This document shows, one piece after another, positions 28,186-45,188 of a DNA stretch of 46,629 bases (position 1 is its first letter; every line of letters begins with the position of its first letter). The position numbers and the translations under genes are program-made. Under the pieces are notes generated by a model. It did no database searches. It was not told the origin of the DNA and saw nothing but the letters and a program-made list of their open reading frames with translations. Origin of the DNA: an uncultured Paracoccaceae bacterium (GTDB lineage Bacteria; Pseudomonadota; Alphaproteobacteria; Rhodobacterales; Rhodobacteraceae); the NCBI GenBank assembly GCA_938092015.1, contig CALKOT010000050.1, positions 1 through 46,629 on the forward strand, given 5' to 3'.

Positions 28186-28984
28186 CCTGGGCCTGCTTGG
28201 TTTTGGTTGAAAGGGAGGCGTCTGGCAGAAGCCAGCGCCAAAGCCGGTCATCTGGCAATCGTGACATCATCATCCAATGCTCCACCAGAGCGAGGATTGT
28301 TAGGGCGCCCAACATGGCGAACCCGGCCACGAGGCCCGGATCGTCATAGTGCAGCGCCCGCTCCACCCAGCAGCCAGCGGCCAGCGTCAGCAACGAGATG
28401 GAGAGGGGGAAAAGCATATTCATGCGCGCAATACGGAAATGGCTGGCCATATGCGCCAAACGATCGGGCAGGAAATCCGTGTTCACCTGACTGACGCCTA
28501 GAAACAGGTTCAGCTGCGCGCTGATCCGGGCGAACAGAAGGACAGCGAATGTCCAGAACGCAAATTGGTTCGGCAGATGCCATGACGCGATGCCCATCGC
28601 GATCAGAACGCCTGCCAGCAGCATGTCGTGATAGGCGATGGCGCCCCAGGCGCGCAGGAAACGCTCCCACGCCGGGCGTCCTTCGGGCAGCGGGGATCGG
28701 TTTGGCCCGCAGATCACGCCGGTCAGAAAGGCGAACTCCACCCATCCCCAGATCAGGATGGCTGAAATGCACGCGCCATAAATTGAGGTTATCCCTACAT
28801 CGCCGGTTGTTCCCCAGAACAGCCAGCCGCCAAAGATGGCGACAGGAAGCGCGAAGATCACGGCGCGTGTCTGAGCGGCATGGCTGTGCCGTTCCATCCG
28901 TTTGGCGCCCCACAGGATCGCGCCGGTGGAAAACCACCAGATGAAGAGCGTGAGCCCGATTGCGATCCAGGGAGAGCTTGGCAT
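28175..28984 (-). CDS. puhE: photosynthetic complex assembly protein PuhE
   Basis: PuhE is a polytopic membrane protein conserved in the puh region; in Rhodobacter capsulatus its loss alters bacteriochlorophyll formation and growth. The 269-residue product has about seven hydrophobic helices. It contains characteristic segments [20 protein letters not shown] and [22 protein letters not shown] (the last split: [13 protein letters not shown], then SQVNTDFLP). Its ATG shares one base with the acsF stop. The molecular role is not known. Confidence 0.92.
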   Translation of the reverse strand: MPSSPWIAIGLTLFIWWFSTGAILWGAKRMERHSHAAQTRAVIFALPVAIFGGWLFWGTTGDVGITSIYGACISAILIWGWVEFAFLTGVICGPNRSPLPEGRPAWERFLRAWGAIAYHDMLLAGVLIAMGIASWHLPNQFAFWTFAVLLFARISAQLNLFLGVSQVNTDFLPDRLAHMASHFRIARMNMLFPLSISLLTLAAGCWVERALHYDDPGLVAGFAMLGALTILALVEHWMMMSRLPDDRLWRWLLPDASLSTKTKQAQDGL

Positions 28985-30060
28985 TACCAGACTGGTTCCA
29001 GACGCGGGTCTTCAGGACACTCAACCTTTTTCGACGGGATCGTATAGAGGTTGATAAAGGTCAGGAGAGCGCGGGTTCCGGCCCGCATCTTGCCGATGGC
29101 GCCCATGACCCCGCCGCGTTTCTTGGCTTTGTCCATGTCCTGAAACGCTTTGTTCATCGACCGCAGGCCCCGGTCCCAGCGCGGGTTTTTCATATCCAGC
29201 GCAATGGGGAAGACCTGCTGCGAAATCTCGGACGTCAGGTTCAGCACCTTGTGGTCATATTCGTCGATGTCGATGCCAAGCGCGTCATGGAACCGCTGGC
29301 GCGCATGATCACGGACCCACATTGTCGAAAAGACGGCGACAAGGAAGAACTTGATCCAGTAGATGTTCCGGCCCTGGGTCAGCTTGGGGTCTGTTTTCAT
29401 CAACAGGGCGAACGCCTCACCATGGCTGAATTCATCATTGCACCATTCCTTGAACCACTTGAATATCGGGTGGATCCGATGTTCTGGGTGCTTTTCCAGA
29501 TGGCGAAAAATCGTGATGTAGCGGGCGTAGCCGATCTTTTCCGACAGATAGGTGGCGTAGTAGATGAACTTGGGGCGGAAGTAGGTGTACTTCTTTTCTT
29601 TGGTCAAAAATCCAAGGTTCACCGCGATGCCGGATTCACGTAGCGCGTCATTGATAAACCCGGCATGACGGGCCTCATCGCGAGACATCAGGCCGAACAG
29701 CTCACATATGTCCTTGTTCGCGCCACGGCGGCGCATTTCCTTGTAGAGGACGCAGCCAGAGAATTCGGCGGTGAGCGATGAGATCAGGAAATCGATGAGT
29801 TCCTTCTTCAGCTCAGGCTCCATCCCGTCCCAATCGACTTCGTCCCAGTCTTCGTTCTTTTTGAAGTGGCCCTTGCGAGGATCGGCGCGCATTTCACCCA
29901 CCAGCTTGTCCCATGCGGGACGAACGGATGAGACGTCGATCGCGTCCAGCTCATCAAAGTCGGTGGTGTAGAACCGCGGGTTCAGAAGGGTCGTCTCAAG
30001 CGCGGCCTCAGTCGCGGCGTTGAGCTTGTCGCTCTTGGCAATATCAGTCTGCATGTTCAT
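28984..30060 (-). CDS. acsF: Mg-protoporphyrin IX monomethyl ester oxidative cyclase
   Basis: AcsF is the diiron, oxygen-dependent enzyme that closes the isocyclic ring E to give divinyl protochlorophyllide. The 358 residues carry the diiron ligand motifs SRDEARHAGF and FSHGEAFALL in a four-helix bundle. The beginning LLNPRFYTTDFDELDAID is typical. GAGGAGG lies 7 bases ahead of the ATG at 30060, one of the best ribosome binding sites in the cluster. The oxygen-independent BchE is absent from the window, which points to aerobic pigment synthesis. Confidence 0.97.
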   Translation of the reverse strand: MNMQTDIAKSDKLNAATEAALETTLLNPRFYTTDFDELDAIDVSSVRPAWDKLVGEMRADPRKGHFKKNEDWDEVDWDGMEPELKKELIDFLISSLTAEFSGCVLYKEMRRRGANKDICELFGLMSRDEARHAGFINDALRESGIAVNLGFLTKEKKYTYFRPKFIYYATYLSEKIGYARYITIFRHLEKHPEHRIHPIFKWFKEWCNDEFSHGEAFALLMKTDPKLTQGRNIYWIKFFLVAVFSTMWVRDHARQRFHDALGIDIDEYDHKVLNLTSEISQQVFPIALDMKNPRWDRGLRSMNKAFQDMDKAKKRGGVMGAIGKMRAGTRALLTFINLYTIPSKKVECPEDPRLEPVW

Positions 30061-30353
30061 AGCGTGGCCTCCTCAGAAAACGAAAATTCACAGAGCTCCA
30101 TAAATTCCAGATCGCCGGTGGTCTTGGTCCAAAGGCGCTCGACCGCAGAGGCCCGTTTGATCGTCGCCATCCGGTCCTCGCTGACAACTTCGCCATAGGC
30201 GGCCATGACTGGCGCGCCGTGCACCAGCACGCTGTCGCCGGGGCCAACCGTGGCGCCGTTGTTGAACCGCACATGGGCGTGCAGGCTGTCGAAGACGTGG
30301 CTTACCTCGACAGTGCACGGAGCACTTTCTTTTGTTTTGGTGAACAAGCCCAT
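30057..30353 (-). CDS. conserved 98-residue protein between puhC and acsF
   Basis: This soluble 98-residue protein (MGLFTKTKESAPCTVEVSHV at the start) is rich in beta-strand-like sequence, for example HAHVRFNNGATVGPGDSVLV and HGAPVMAAYGEVVSEDR. It has no membrane segment. A gene of this size occurs at this place in many Roseobacter-type clusters, as far as I recall; I know no established function. It overlaps acsF by ATGA and follows puhC by 12 bases. Coupled translation with acsF suggests a role in the cyclase step or in puh assembly, but that is inference. Confidence 0.85.
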   Translation of the reverse strand: MGLFTKTKESAPCTVEVSHVFDSLHAHVRFNNGATVGPGDSVLVHGAPVMAAYGEVVSEDRMATIKRASAVERLWTKTTGDLEFMELCEFSFSEEATL

Positions 30354-30365
30354 CTCAGATCTCCG

Positions 30366-30824
30366 TCAGTGAAGCAGTTTTGCGAAAGCAGCGGTATTGT
30401 CGCGACCAAAGCCGATCAATTCCGCGCGCCAGTCAGTGTGGGGGTCGGTCAGCGCCAGACGGCCGCTTTCAAAGCGGATGAGCCTGACGGGAAGCTCATG
30501 TGGCAGGCCTTGCTGTGTGCGGACCCGCGCCAGCACGCGCTCCATTCCCGCGATGAAACCGCCCGCGTCTGGCGCCAGACGCGTGATCACGGCGCCGTGC
30601 TGATCCAGCACCGTGGCGCGGCCATTCATTTCGCCATGCAGGATGATCAGGCGCTCCGCCGCTATCGGCGCATTCATATCCGGCAACGCGGACAGTGGCG
30701 CGTCGGTCAGCCGCGCGGTTGTCACCAGCGCGAGAGAGGCCAGCATCAGACCCAGCGTCAGGAACAGCAGCTTGCGCGGGACAAGTTCCTTGTCGTGGGA
30801 CGGGGACGCGGGGGTCATGTTCAT
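30366..30824 (-). CDS. puhC: photosynthetic complex assembly protein PuhC
   Basis: PuhC has one N-terminal membrane helix (LLFLTLGLMLASLALVTTA, about residues 18-36) and a periplasmic domain. In Rhodobacter it is needed for normal reaction-centre/LH1 levels. The 152-residue form starts at ATG 30824, which has GAGGAG 6 bases ahead; the frame is open 51 bases further into puhB. The sequence MNGRATVLDQHGAVITRLAP and FESGRLALTDPHTDWRAELI matches the family. Confidence 0.9.
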   Translation of the reverse strand: MNMTPASPSHDKELVPRKLLFLTLGLMLASLALVTTARLTDAPLSALPDMNAPIAAERLIILHGEMNGRATVLDQHGAVITRLAPDAGGFIAGMERVLARVRTQQGLPHELPVRLIRFESGRLALTDPHTDWRAELIGFGRDNTAAFAKLLH

Positions 30825-30834
30825 CGATCTCTCC

Positions 30835-31473
30835 TCATTCCGCCGGGACAGCGGCTGCTGTCGCGTTTGGCGCAAGGCTCAGTTCTGGCTCGCTGACCCG
30901 CATCTCAGCAGCTTGCGACAGGATGTGCGCAACAGCGGCCGCGTTCGGGACCGAACGCAGCGCAGGCTCCGTCCGCGACATGCGCCAGGGCCGAACATGG
31001 GGCCAGCACACAAGATAGGAAATCCGCGCGCCTGGCTTCATTTGCAGGGCGATGGTCCCGGTGCCGTCTTTCGACAGACCCAGCGAGGCGTTTTCCAGCT
31101 GACGAAACGGTAGGTTCAGCGTGATCGTTAGCGCCGCCCCGATGCGCAGGGCAACGCGGCGGTTGGTGATCGTGTAGATCGTCGCGCGGGACTGGATCAG
31201 AGCCGCCAGCCACAGCAGACCGCAGGCGACCGCGCCCAGACCAGCCATCCAGAGAACTGCAATCGCAATGTCGCCGCTGGATCCGAACTCAGCCACAACA
31301 GCAGCGCGCCAGATCGCCAACAAGACGAAATACCCCGCCACCCAGCGGATCGAGAATGCATCCCGCGCCAGCGCCCAGACATCGGGCTTTCCCTGCCAAA
31401 GGATCTCTTCCCCTTCGGGCGGAATCCCTGGCAGGCCGGGGATCGGTTCAACGGCGAAATCATCGTGGCTCAT
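30835..31473 (-). CDS. puhB: photosynthetic complex assembly protein PuhB
   Basis: PuhB is a membrane protein that helps assemble the reaction centre. The 212-residue product has the family start FAVEPIPGLPGIPPEGEEIL and WQGKPDVWALARDAFSIRW. Two to three membrane helices follow, then a PH-like domain with ATIYTITNRRVALRIG. It follows puhA by 20 bases and precedes puhC by 10. Confidence 0.94.
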   Translation of the reverse strand: MSHDDFAVEPIPGLPGIPPEGEEILWQGKPDVWALARDAFSIRWVAGYFVLLAIWRAAVVAEFGSSGDIAIAVLWMAGLGAVACGLLWLAALIQSRATIYTITNRRVALRIGAALTITLNLPFRQLENASLGLSKDGTGTIALQMKPGARISYLVCWPHVRPWRMSRTEPALRSVPNAAAVAHILSQAAEMRVSEPELSLAPNATAAAVPAE

Positions 31474-31493
31474 GCTTGCGACCCTTTCTCAGA

Positions 31494-32249
31494 TCAAAGC
31501 AGCGACTCTTGCCGGTCCGCCGCATAAAGCGTGCCGCCAGCATAGTAACCGCAGATTTTGTCTTCTTCGAGCTTGGTGATCTGATTGCCTGCCGCAGTCT
31601 GCGGCACGCCATCGAACTGCTCAGCGTATAGCGACTTGATCTTGACCTTACCGGACCAGATCCGCGCCATCGTCATCGGCGCAATGCGCACGCCGCCCGA
31701 GGCCAGTTCAACTGTAAGATAACGAATCATCTGTTCCGGCACGTCGACCCAGATGTCGCCGACAACACCAACTTCAGCGCCATCGCCCGACACCACAGGC
31801 AGGCCGCGAGGGTCCTGCCCGGCTGAGATCAGAAATTCCAGCAATTCGGACATCGGGCGGATTTTCACGTGGCCATGGGCGTCAAGCTCAGGCTCATCCT
31901 TGCGCGGTGCCCAAGACGCGGGGCCGACGCCATCGGCAATCGGATCGCCTGTCGGCTCCAACGGATAGCCGTTGCCGGGGCCGATCATCTCCAGCGCCAC
32001 ATCGCGGGTCTCGCGTTTGCCGTCAGGCACTGTCACTTCGCCCCGACCACCAGGCAGGCGGAAGGTTTTCGGGCTGGGCACCGGAAACGGCCCCTGGTTT
32101 GGCGCGATGGAGCAATCGTCCGCTTCCATCGGATAGCCTTCGCGCATGTTCTCTGTCTGAAGGTAGTAGATCAGCAACGCGAAAAAGATCCAGAATAGCC
32201 ACAGCGCCAGCGAGGCCAGATCAAAAGTGCCGTAGAATGGTTCAGTCAT
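31494..32249 (-). CDS. puhA: photosynthetic reaction centre H subunit
   Basis: PuhA is the third reaction-centre subunit; it caps the cytoplasmic face and guides protons to quinone B. The 251 residues have a single N-terminal membrane helix (LALWLFWIFFALLIYYLQTE, about 14-33). REGYPMEADD and a cytoplasmic beta-barrel (PRC-barrel) domain with LPVVSGDGAEVGVVGDIWVD follow. It is intact and lies 23 bases after lhaA. Confidence 0.97.
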   Translation of the reverse strand: MTEPFYGTFDLASLALWLFWIFFALLIYYLQTENMREGYPMEADDCSIAPNQGPFPVPSPKTFRLPGGRGEVTVPDGKRETRDVALEMIGPGNGYPLEPTGDPIADGVGPASWAPRKDEPELDAHGHVKIRPMSELLEFLISAGQDPRGLPVVSGDGAEVGVVGDIWVDVPEQMIRYLTVELASGGVRIAPMTMARIWSGKVKIKSLYAEQFDGVPQTAAGNQITKLEEDKICGYYAGGTLYAADRQESLL

Positions 32250-32272
32250 GACTATGAACCCCCTCTTCTAGG

Positions 32273-33712
32273 TTAGCCCGGAAATTCCGCCAGCCCAATC
32301 GGGGCTGAGGCGGAACCTTTGGGGCGAGAATAGCGGGCGCCTGCGCGCACCAGCGGCCCAAGCGCCGCAAGCGTCACGAACAGAAGCCCGATTTCGATGT
32401 GATAGACGACCATGTAGCCGGCCGCCGGTGATAACAGCGCGGCGGCTGGATCAGAACCGACGAGCTGGTTGGTGAAGTCCCGGACGCCACCGCCGATTGC
32501 AATAGACAGGCCAGCGCCCGTCGCCTGCGCGGCGCCCCAGGCGCCCAGCGCCAGACCACGGCTTGCGACGCCTTCGACCGGCATGACCATGGCGGCTATC
32601 AGCGTCGCGACTGCGAAAAGTCCGCCGCCAAATCCGATCCCGGTCGCTCCAATGAACAGCAGCGCAGGCGATTGTAGGGGAGAGGCGAAAATGATGATCG
32701 AGAACGCGGCGACGCCGGCCAGCAAACCGCGCGAGGCGATCAGATAGGGGTTGAACCCCGTCGCCAGCCACCGACCCGCCGCCGCAAAGCCGATCAGCGC
32801 GCCAATCGCCCAGACGGCGGTCAGCAGCGTGGTCGCTGCAACCGGCAGGCCAAGAACCTCGCCGCCGAACGGCTCAAGCAGAACATCCTGCATGTTAAAG
32901 GCCATCGCGCCAAGGAAGACCAGCACCAGCAGACGACCGGCCTGCCCGCCTTTTGAATAATCAGCCCATGCGTCGCGGAACAGAGGGCGCGGTTTGGCGC
33001 GTTCTTCGCGGCTCATGGGGCGGATGCTTTCCTGCCGCCAAAGGGCGATGATGTTCAGGATCAGCGTCAGCGCCGCCGCGCCCTGCACTACCTGGATCAG
33101 ACGCATGTCTGAAAAGGGCGTCAGCAGCCAGCCGATGATGATGGACGAAATCGCCATGCCCAGCAGGAACATGACATAAAGCAGGGTGACGACGCGGGGC
33201 CGGGTTTCATCATCGGCCTTGTCGGCGGCCAGCGCCAACCCGGCGGTCTGCGTCATATGCAGGCCTAGACCGGTAAACAGGAACGCGACCGCCGCAATCG
33301 CTTCGCCTGCCCAGGCGGGGCCGTGAAACTGATCGCCAGACAGAAGGATCAGCGCGAACGGCATCACCGCCAGCCCGCCCATCTGCCAGAGAGAGCCGAA
33401 CCAGAGGTATGGCGCGCGCCGCCAGCCGATTGCGGATTTGTAGGTGTCAGACCGAAAGCCCAGCAGCGCCCGGAACGGCGCGATCAGGACCGGCAGCGCG
33501 ATCATCACGGCGACGATAGTCGTCGTAACGCCAAGCTCTACAATCATCACGCGGTTCAGGGTGCCCAGCAGCAGAACCGCAGCCATCCCGACCGAGACCT
33601 GAAACAGAGACAGACGCAACAACTGGCCAAGCGGCAGGCCCGGCGAGGCCGCATCCGAGAACGGAAGCAGCCGAACCGAAATCCGCTTAACCTGTTTGAC
33701 GCCTATGATCAT
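32273..33712 (-). CDS. lhaA: light-harvesting 1 assembly protein LhaA (PucC family)
   Basis: LhaA is a twelve-helix major-facilitator-type protein of the BCD/PucC family required for LH1 assembly in Rhodobacter. The 479-residue product matches the length of Rhodobacter ORF477. It shows LNRVMIVELGVTTTIVAVM, FRSDTYKSAIGWRRAPYLWFG and LGLHMTQTAGLALAADKA. It overlaps the bchM stop by ATGA and lies just ahead of puhA, its usual place. Confidence 0.94.
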   Translation of the reverse strand: MIIGVKQVKRISVRLLPFSDAASPGLPLGQLLRLSLFQVSVGMAAVLLLGTLNRVMIVELGVTTTIVAVMIALPVLIAPFRALLGFRSDTYKSAIGWRRAPYLWFGSLWQMGGLAVMPFALILLSGDQFHGPAWAGEAIAAVAFLFTGLGLHMTQTAGLALAADKADDETRPRVVTLLYVMFLLGMAISSIIIGWLLTPFSDMRLIQVVQGAAALTLILNIIALWRQESIRPMSREERAKPRPLFRDAWADYSKGGQAGRLLVLVFLGAMAFNMQDVLLEPFGGEVLGLPVAATTLLTAVWAIGALIGFAAAGRWLATGFNPYLIASRGLLAGVAAFSIIIFASPLQSPALLFIGATGIGFGGGLFAVATLIAAMVMPVEGVASRGLALGAWGAAQATGAGLSIAIGGGVRDFTNQLVGSDPAAALLSPAAGYMVVYHIEIGLLFVTLAALGPLVRAGARYSRPKGSASAPIGLAEFPG

Positions 33713-34397
33713 GCGGCAAGCTCCATCGCCTGTGAGATGTAAAAGCCCCGGCTGACCCGCCGCACACGGCCGAGCGTGAAGCGGGTCAACGCGGGATCCG
33801 ATTGCACAGTTGTTTGAAGGCTGCGGTCGGAATGGGGAATGATCTGGGGGGACCGGTCAGAGCGGGGAAAGACCTGCCCCGCCATCCAGAAAGCTTTCAG
33901 AAATGCGGTCGACGGCGCAATGGTAAAGACCATGGACTTATCGCAGCGCGCACCCAGTTTGGCCAGCGCGGCGCCGATATCGCCAATCTTGTAGTGGATC
34001 AGGCTGTCCATCGCGACGATATGGTCGAAATGGCCCAGGCTTTCGTCCAGCATGTCGCCGGGGCGAAACTCAATCTGGCTATGCAGGGCTGCAGGAATGC
34101 GCCGCTGCGCGACGTCCAGCAGCGAAGGCGAAATGTCCGCGGCGACGACCGTCGCGCCGCGCATCGCCAATGCCTCGGTCATCTGACCTGCGCCCGCGCC
34201 GGCGTCCAGCACCCGCGCTCCGGTCAGGTCATCAGGCAGACTGCTTAGCATCGCCATCCGCATCTCGTCCCGGCCTTCACGGACGGTCTGGCGGATTTTT
34301 GAGACGGGCGCGTCCGATGTCAGCGCCTCCCAAGTCTTGGCGGCGGTGCGGTCGAAATAGGTTTCCAACCGTTCACGGGTTTCAGCGTAACTGGACA

Positions 34398-34398
<1 letters not shown>
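33709..34398 (-). CDS. bchM: Mg-protoporphyrin IX O-methyltransferase
   Basis: BchM methylates the C13 propionate of Mg-protoporphyrin IX with S-adenosylmethionine, giving the substrate of AcsF. The 229-residue product has the class I SAM-binding motif VLDAGAGAGQMTEALA (about 63-78). FDHIVAMDSLIHYKIGDIG and FTIAPSTAFLKAFWMAGQVF also match the family. It shares one base with the bchL stop and four with lhaA. Confidence 0.95.
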
Positions 34399-42170
<7,772 letters not shown>

Positions 42171-42220
42171 CAGCCTGTCTCCTTGCTTGCCAAATGACGT
42201 TAAGCCCGCCAGGTCGAAAC

Positions 42221-42238
42221 TGTCAATTCTAATTTACA
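42221..42238 (-). promoter_or_regulatory. PpsR/CrtJ operator upstream of bchF
   Basis: TGTCAATTCTAATTTACA is a perfect TGT-N12-ACA palindrome ahead of bchF. Two poorer matches (TGT-N12-TCA at 42256 and TGT-N12-GCA at 42269) follow towards ppaA. The site could serve the bchF superoperon and perhaps the divergent ppaA-ppsR genes. The rest of the 270-base region holds no gene. Confidence 0.82.
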
Positions 42239-42440
42239 CTATCGCAAGAATTGAATGTTATTTCTGATTGTCAGTCCTGATGTGCAAACCATTTTCTGAC
42301 AATTAGTTATTAAAAACCAACAGGTTCAGAGCAGCCTCTGCCAGGGCGCATGGATAAAGATGGACTCCGTTGATAAATAAAGGCAACTTGACACAGTTAG
42401 CGCGCGCAAATCCTGCTCGCGCATTGCTGGGGAACCTTCG

Positions 42441-43229
42441 ATGACCTCCAAAAGTTCAAAAAAGGCCTTAGCGCGCAACGGCGATGACCCCTTATGCGGA
42501 TTTGCGACTGCTGCGCTGAAGCAAGTGGCGGCTGATCGCCTTTCCGGGACTAATTCGCGAGCGAATATTGACGTGCTTCCGTATTTCCGGTCTCTAGTTG
42601 GCGCTCGCGACTATGATGGACCAGACCAGACAATGGTGGCGCTGGCGGAGGCGAAGATTGCGCCGGAAACCGTCCTTGAAATACTGATTCCTGAACTGGC
42701 CACCCAGATCGGCGGTCAATGGCTGTCAGACGATATGTCATGGTCGACCGTTACCATCATCTCTTCGCGGCTACAGACCCTTGCCTGGCGCTATATTGAT
42801 CCGATGATGGTTGAGATGTCCGCCAACAGCGATGCGCCATCTGTCCTGATGGTCGTACCGGAGGGAGAGACGCACACACTAAGCGGTGTTCTCGCTGTTG
42901 GCACGCTGATCCGAAATGGGGTCAACGTCATCGGTTTGTTCGGAGAACCGGACGATCGCGTGTTCAGTATCGCTGGCGATGGCGCTTTCGATACGATCGG
43001 CGTGTCGACATCCGGTGTAGGCGGTAGGGACCGGCTTGCATCGCTGATCAGTGGGCTGCAAGCCTGCGCCAAAGATGCAGCCTTAGCCATTGGTGGTCCG
43101 ATTTCAGAATGTAATCCACAAATGGTGCAGCAACTTCTTGGAATTTCACACAAAGTGAACAATGAAAGCCTAACAGCATTGTTACCAAACCAGTTAAACA
43201 ATGGCAGAACATCCGCCCTCACAGTATAG
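42441..43229 (+). CDS. ppaA: PpaA/AerR family antirepressor
   Basis: PpaA/AerR proteins bind a corrinoid and, depending on light or oxygen, counteract the repressor PpsR/CrtJ. The 262-residue protein has an N-terminal helical domain and a C-terminal cobalamin-binding-like fold. PEGETHTLSGVLAVGTLIRN carries a candidate ligand His in an ExH context, and GVNVIGLFGEP and a glycine-rich GVSTSGVGGRDR loop follow. GGGGAA lies 8 bases ahead of the ATG. It is divergent from bchF and directly upstream of ppsR, its known partner gene. Corrinoid binding is inferred from family. Confidence 0.9.
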   Translation: MTSKSSKKALARNGDDPLCGFATAALKQVAADRLSGTNSRANIDVLPYFRSLVGARDYDGPDQTMVALAEAKIAPETVLEILIPELATQIGGQWLSDDMSWSTVTIISSRLQTLAWRYIDPMMVEMSANSDAPSVLMVVPEGETHTLSGVLAVGTLIRNGVNVIGLFGEPDDRVFSIAGDGAFDTIGVSTSGVGGRDRLASLISGLQACAKDAALAIGGPISECNPQMVQQLLGISHKVNNESLTALLPNQLNNGRTSALTV

Positions 43230-43275
43230 AAGGCCGCCCTTACTACGGTTCGGCAGCTTAGAAGGTACACTTGGG

Positions 43276-44667
43276 ATGAGTGCAGACGGCACTGACAAAT
43301 CTGGCGTCGACCTTAGTCTTATGCTCGGACAGGCTGAAGTTGAAACTGCCCTAACTCTGGCCAGCGATCTGATCCTAGTGATTTCATCGACAGGTATCAT
43401 CGAATCTGTTCGCGTGAATCCGGGCCTTCGCATACCTCAGAATCAGATCAACGACTGGGTTGGCCGCGATGTGCGTGATACGCTGACGGTGGAAAGTGTC
43501 GCGAAGCTAGACGCGCGTGTGTTTAAGACCAAAGCGCCGATCATTGAGGCGATAGAGCTGAACCATGGCGACGGCCAGCATCGTGACTATCCAATCAGAT
43601 ACGCGTGCAGTCGGATTGCGGATGAAAAGACACTCATGCTTGGCCGCGATCTGCACACAATTGCTGAAATCCAGCAGGATCTCACGGGTATGCAGCTTGA
43701 ATTAGAGCGTGAAAGACAACGCCAACGTCAATTCGAGACGAAGTATCGCCTGTTGATGCATTATGGCCGTGATCCGCTGATGCTGGTCGACGCGGACAGC
43801 GGTCATGTCGTCGATGTGAATGTCGCAATTCTGAAACTTCTCGAAGAAGAAAAAACCTCTTTGATCGGCAAGCGCCTGCAGCAGTTGTTTGACGTCGGCA
43901 AAGACAGCGATGGCGAAGACGCACTAGCCGTGCTGCTTTCCGGCGGCGCGTCCGCGCCGGTGCAGCTGTCTCGCAAGGGTTCGAACCGCCATGTCATCGC
44001 AACAGGCACGATCCATCGGGTCGTCAATGACCGGTTCCTTCTGTGCCAGATTACGAATCAGGAAACCAGAAACCCTGCGGATCGCGATCTGACCGAAGCC
44101 ATGAACTCGTTCTTCGTCGATAGCGATGAGAGTATCGTCATCACACACATAGACGGCATGTTCATCACCGCCAATGAAAGCTTCCTGAGGCTGACCAACG
44201 TTTCGGATATGGTACGTCTAAAAGATCAAAAACTTGATCAGTATTTGGGGCGCGGATCGGTCGATCTGAAAATCGTCCTCAAGACGCTTGAAGCTAATAA
44301 CCACATCAAACGATATCAGACTTCGCTGCGTGATGAATTTGGCGCTGAATCGCGCATCGACATATCCGCTACTAAAGTAGAAATGCGCGATCGCAGCTGT
44401 ATCGTTTTCCTGCTTCGTGAAACACGCGGACCTGCGCCTCCGCCTCGGTCCTCAGACTATCTGACGGATGACGCAACCCAAAGCATTGCAGAGCTGATCG
44501 GCGGGGTCGATCTCAAAAGCATTGTTGCAGACACGACCGAAGTTATTGAGCGCATGTGTATCGATATCGCGCTTGAAATGACCAACAACAATCGCGTCGC
44601 CGCCGCAAACATGCTGGGCCTATCGAGACAAAGTCTCTATGTGAAGATCAGAAAATATGGCCTTTGA
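43276..44667 (+). CDS. ppsR: transcriptional repressor PpsR (CrtJ)
   Basis: PpsR is the oxygen/redox-sensitive repressor of bch, crt and puc genes. The product has an N-terminal PAS-like region, a coiled Q-rich segment (LELERERQRQRQFETKYRLL, about residues 138-157), and two PAS domains. A FIS-type helix-turn-helix ends the protein (NNRVAAANMLGLSRQSLYVK and the last seven residues). ATG 43276 gives 463 residues, the family length. ATG 43201 would overlap ppaA and has no ribosome binding site. Cysteines occur in YACSRI, LLCQIT, RSCIVF and RMCIDI. The last sits at the head of the DNA-binding domain and may correspond to a redox-active residue; an alignment is needed. Confidence 0.95.
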   Translation: MSADGTDKSGVDLSLMLGQAEVETALTLASDLILVISSTGIIESVRVNPGLRIPQNQINDWVGRDVRDTLTVESVAKLDARVFKTKAPIIEAIELNHGDGQHRDYPIRYACSRIADEKTLMLGRDLHTIAEIQQDLTGMQLELERERQRQRQFETKYRLLMHYGRDPLMLVDADSGHVVDVNVAILKLLEEEKTSLIGKRLQQLFDVGKDSDGEDALAVLLSGGASAPVQLSRKGSNRHVIATGTIHRVVNDRFLLCQITNQETRNPADRDLTEAMNSFFVDSDESIVITHIDGMFITANESFLRLTNVSDMVRLKDQKLDQYLGRGSVDLKIVLKTLEANNHIKRYQTSLRDEFGAESRIDISATKVEMRDRSCIVFLLRETRGPAPPPRSSDYLTDDATQSIAELIGGVDLKSIVADTTEVIERMCIDIALEMTNNNRVAAANMLGLSRQSLYVKIRKYGL

Positions 44668-44776
44668 AATTGATCTGATACCGCCACCGCCTACAAAAAA
44701 TATGATCGGCGGGCAGGTTCTGGGCGGATGGCTATCCCAGATAGCTGAGAACGGAAAAATACATGATCCGCTGTGA
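44657..44776 (+). CDS. possible small open reading frame after ppsR (39 residues)
   Basis: An ATG lies inside the last codons of ppsR and opens a 39-codon frame (MAFEIDLIPPPPTKNMIGGQ at the start, IAENGKIHDPL at the end). It contains a run of four prolines. It is unlike any protein I know. It could be a coupled small gene or the truncated start of a gene once lying between ppsR and cycA. No other feature is visible between 44777 and 44907. Confidence 0.25.
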   Translation: MAFEIDLIPPPPTKNMIGGQVLGGWLSQIAENGKIHDPL

Positions 44777-44925
44777 CGCTGAACTACTTGTCCACCAAGA
44801 GAACCCAACTTCGAGACCATGAACATCGTATGCGTTTGAATGCCAGCCATGATCTATGGGTTTGACCTCACAACCAAGGCGTCGTTCCAAGCAACCGCCT
44901 GAAAGATATGCAGAATAACAAGCTA

Positions 44926-45129
44926 ATGAAAAAAGCACTCGGAACATGTATCTTCGCCGCCAGCACTTTTCTGGCCTCCAGCGTCTATGCAGATGGCCAT
45001 GTCGCCGAAGGCGAAAAGCTGGCGGCCAAGCGGTGCAAAGCCTGTCACATGATTTCGGATGGTGACAATGTCATTTTGAAGGGCGGCAAAGTTGGCCCGA
45101 ACTTGTGGGGCTTTGTTGGCCGGACTTGA
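44926..45129 (+). pseudogene. cycA: cytochrome c2, cut off by an IS element
   Basis: The product begins with a signal peptide (MKKALGTCIFAASTFLASSV, cleavage probably after VYA). It continues as a class I cytochrome c: EGEKLAAKRCKACHMISDGD with the haem motif CKACH, then GGKVGPNLWGFVGRT. A full cytochrome c2 needs about 80 more residues including the axial methionine. Here a TGA follows at 45127, exactly where an IS3-type terminal sequence begins. I found no continuation beyond the element. An ATG at 44908 is an alternative start. This protein would have been the soluble donor to the reaction-centre cytochrome; the remnant cannot form a working cytochrome. Confidence 0.85.
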
Positions 45130-45188
45130 AGTGGTCCTATCTTTTCGGACAGTTTTTCAGCGTTTCCAAGGTGTATCGGGTTTAGGTT

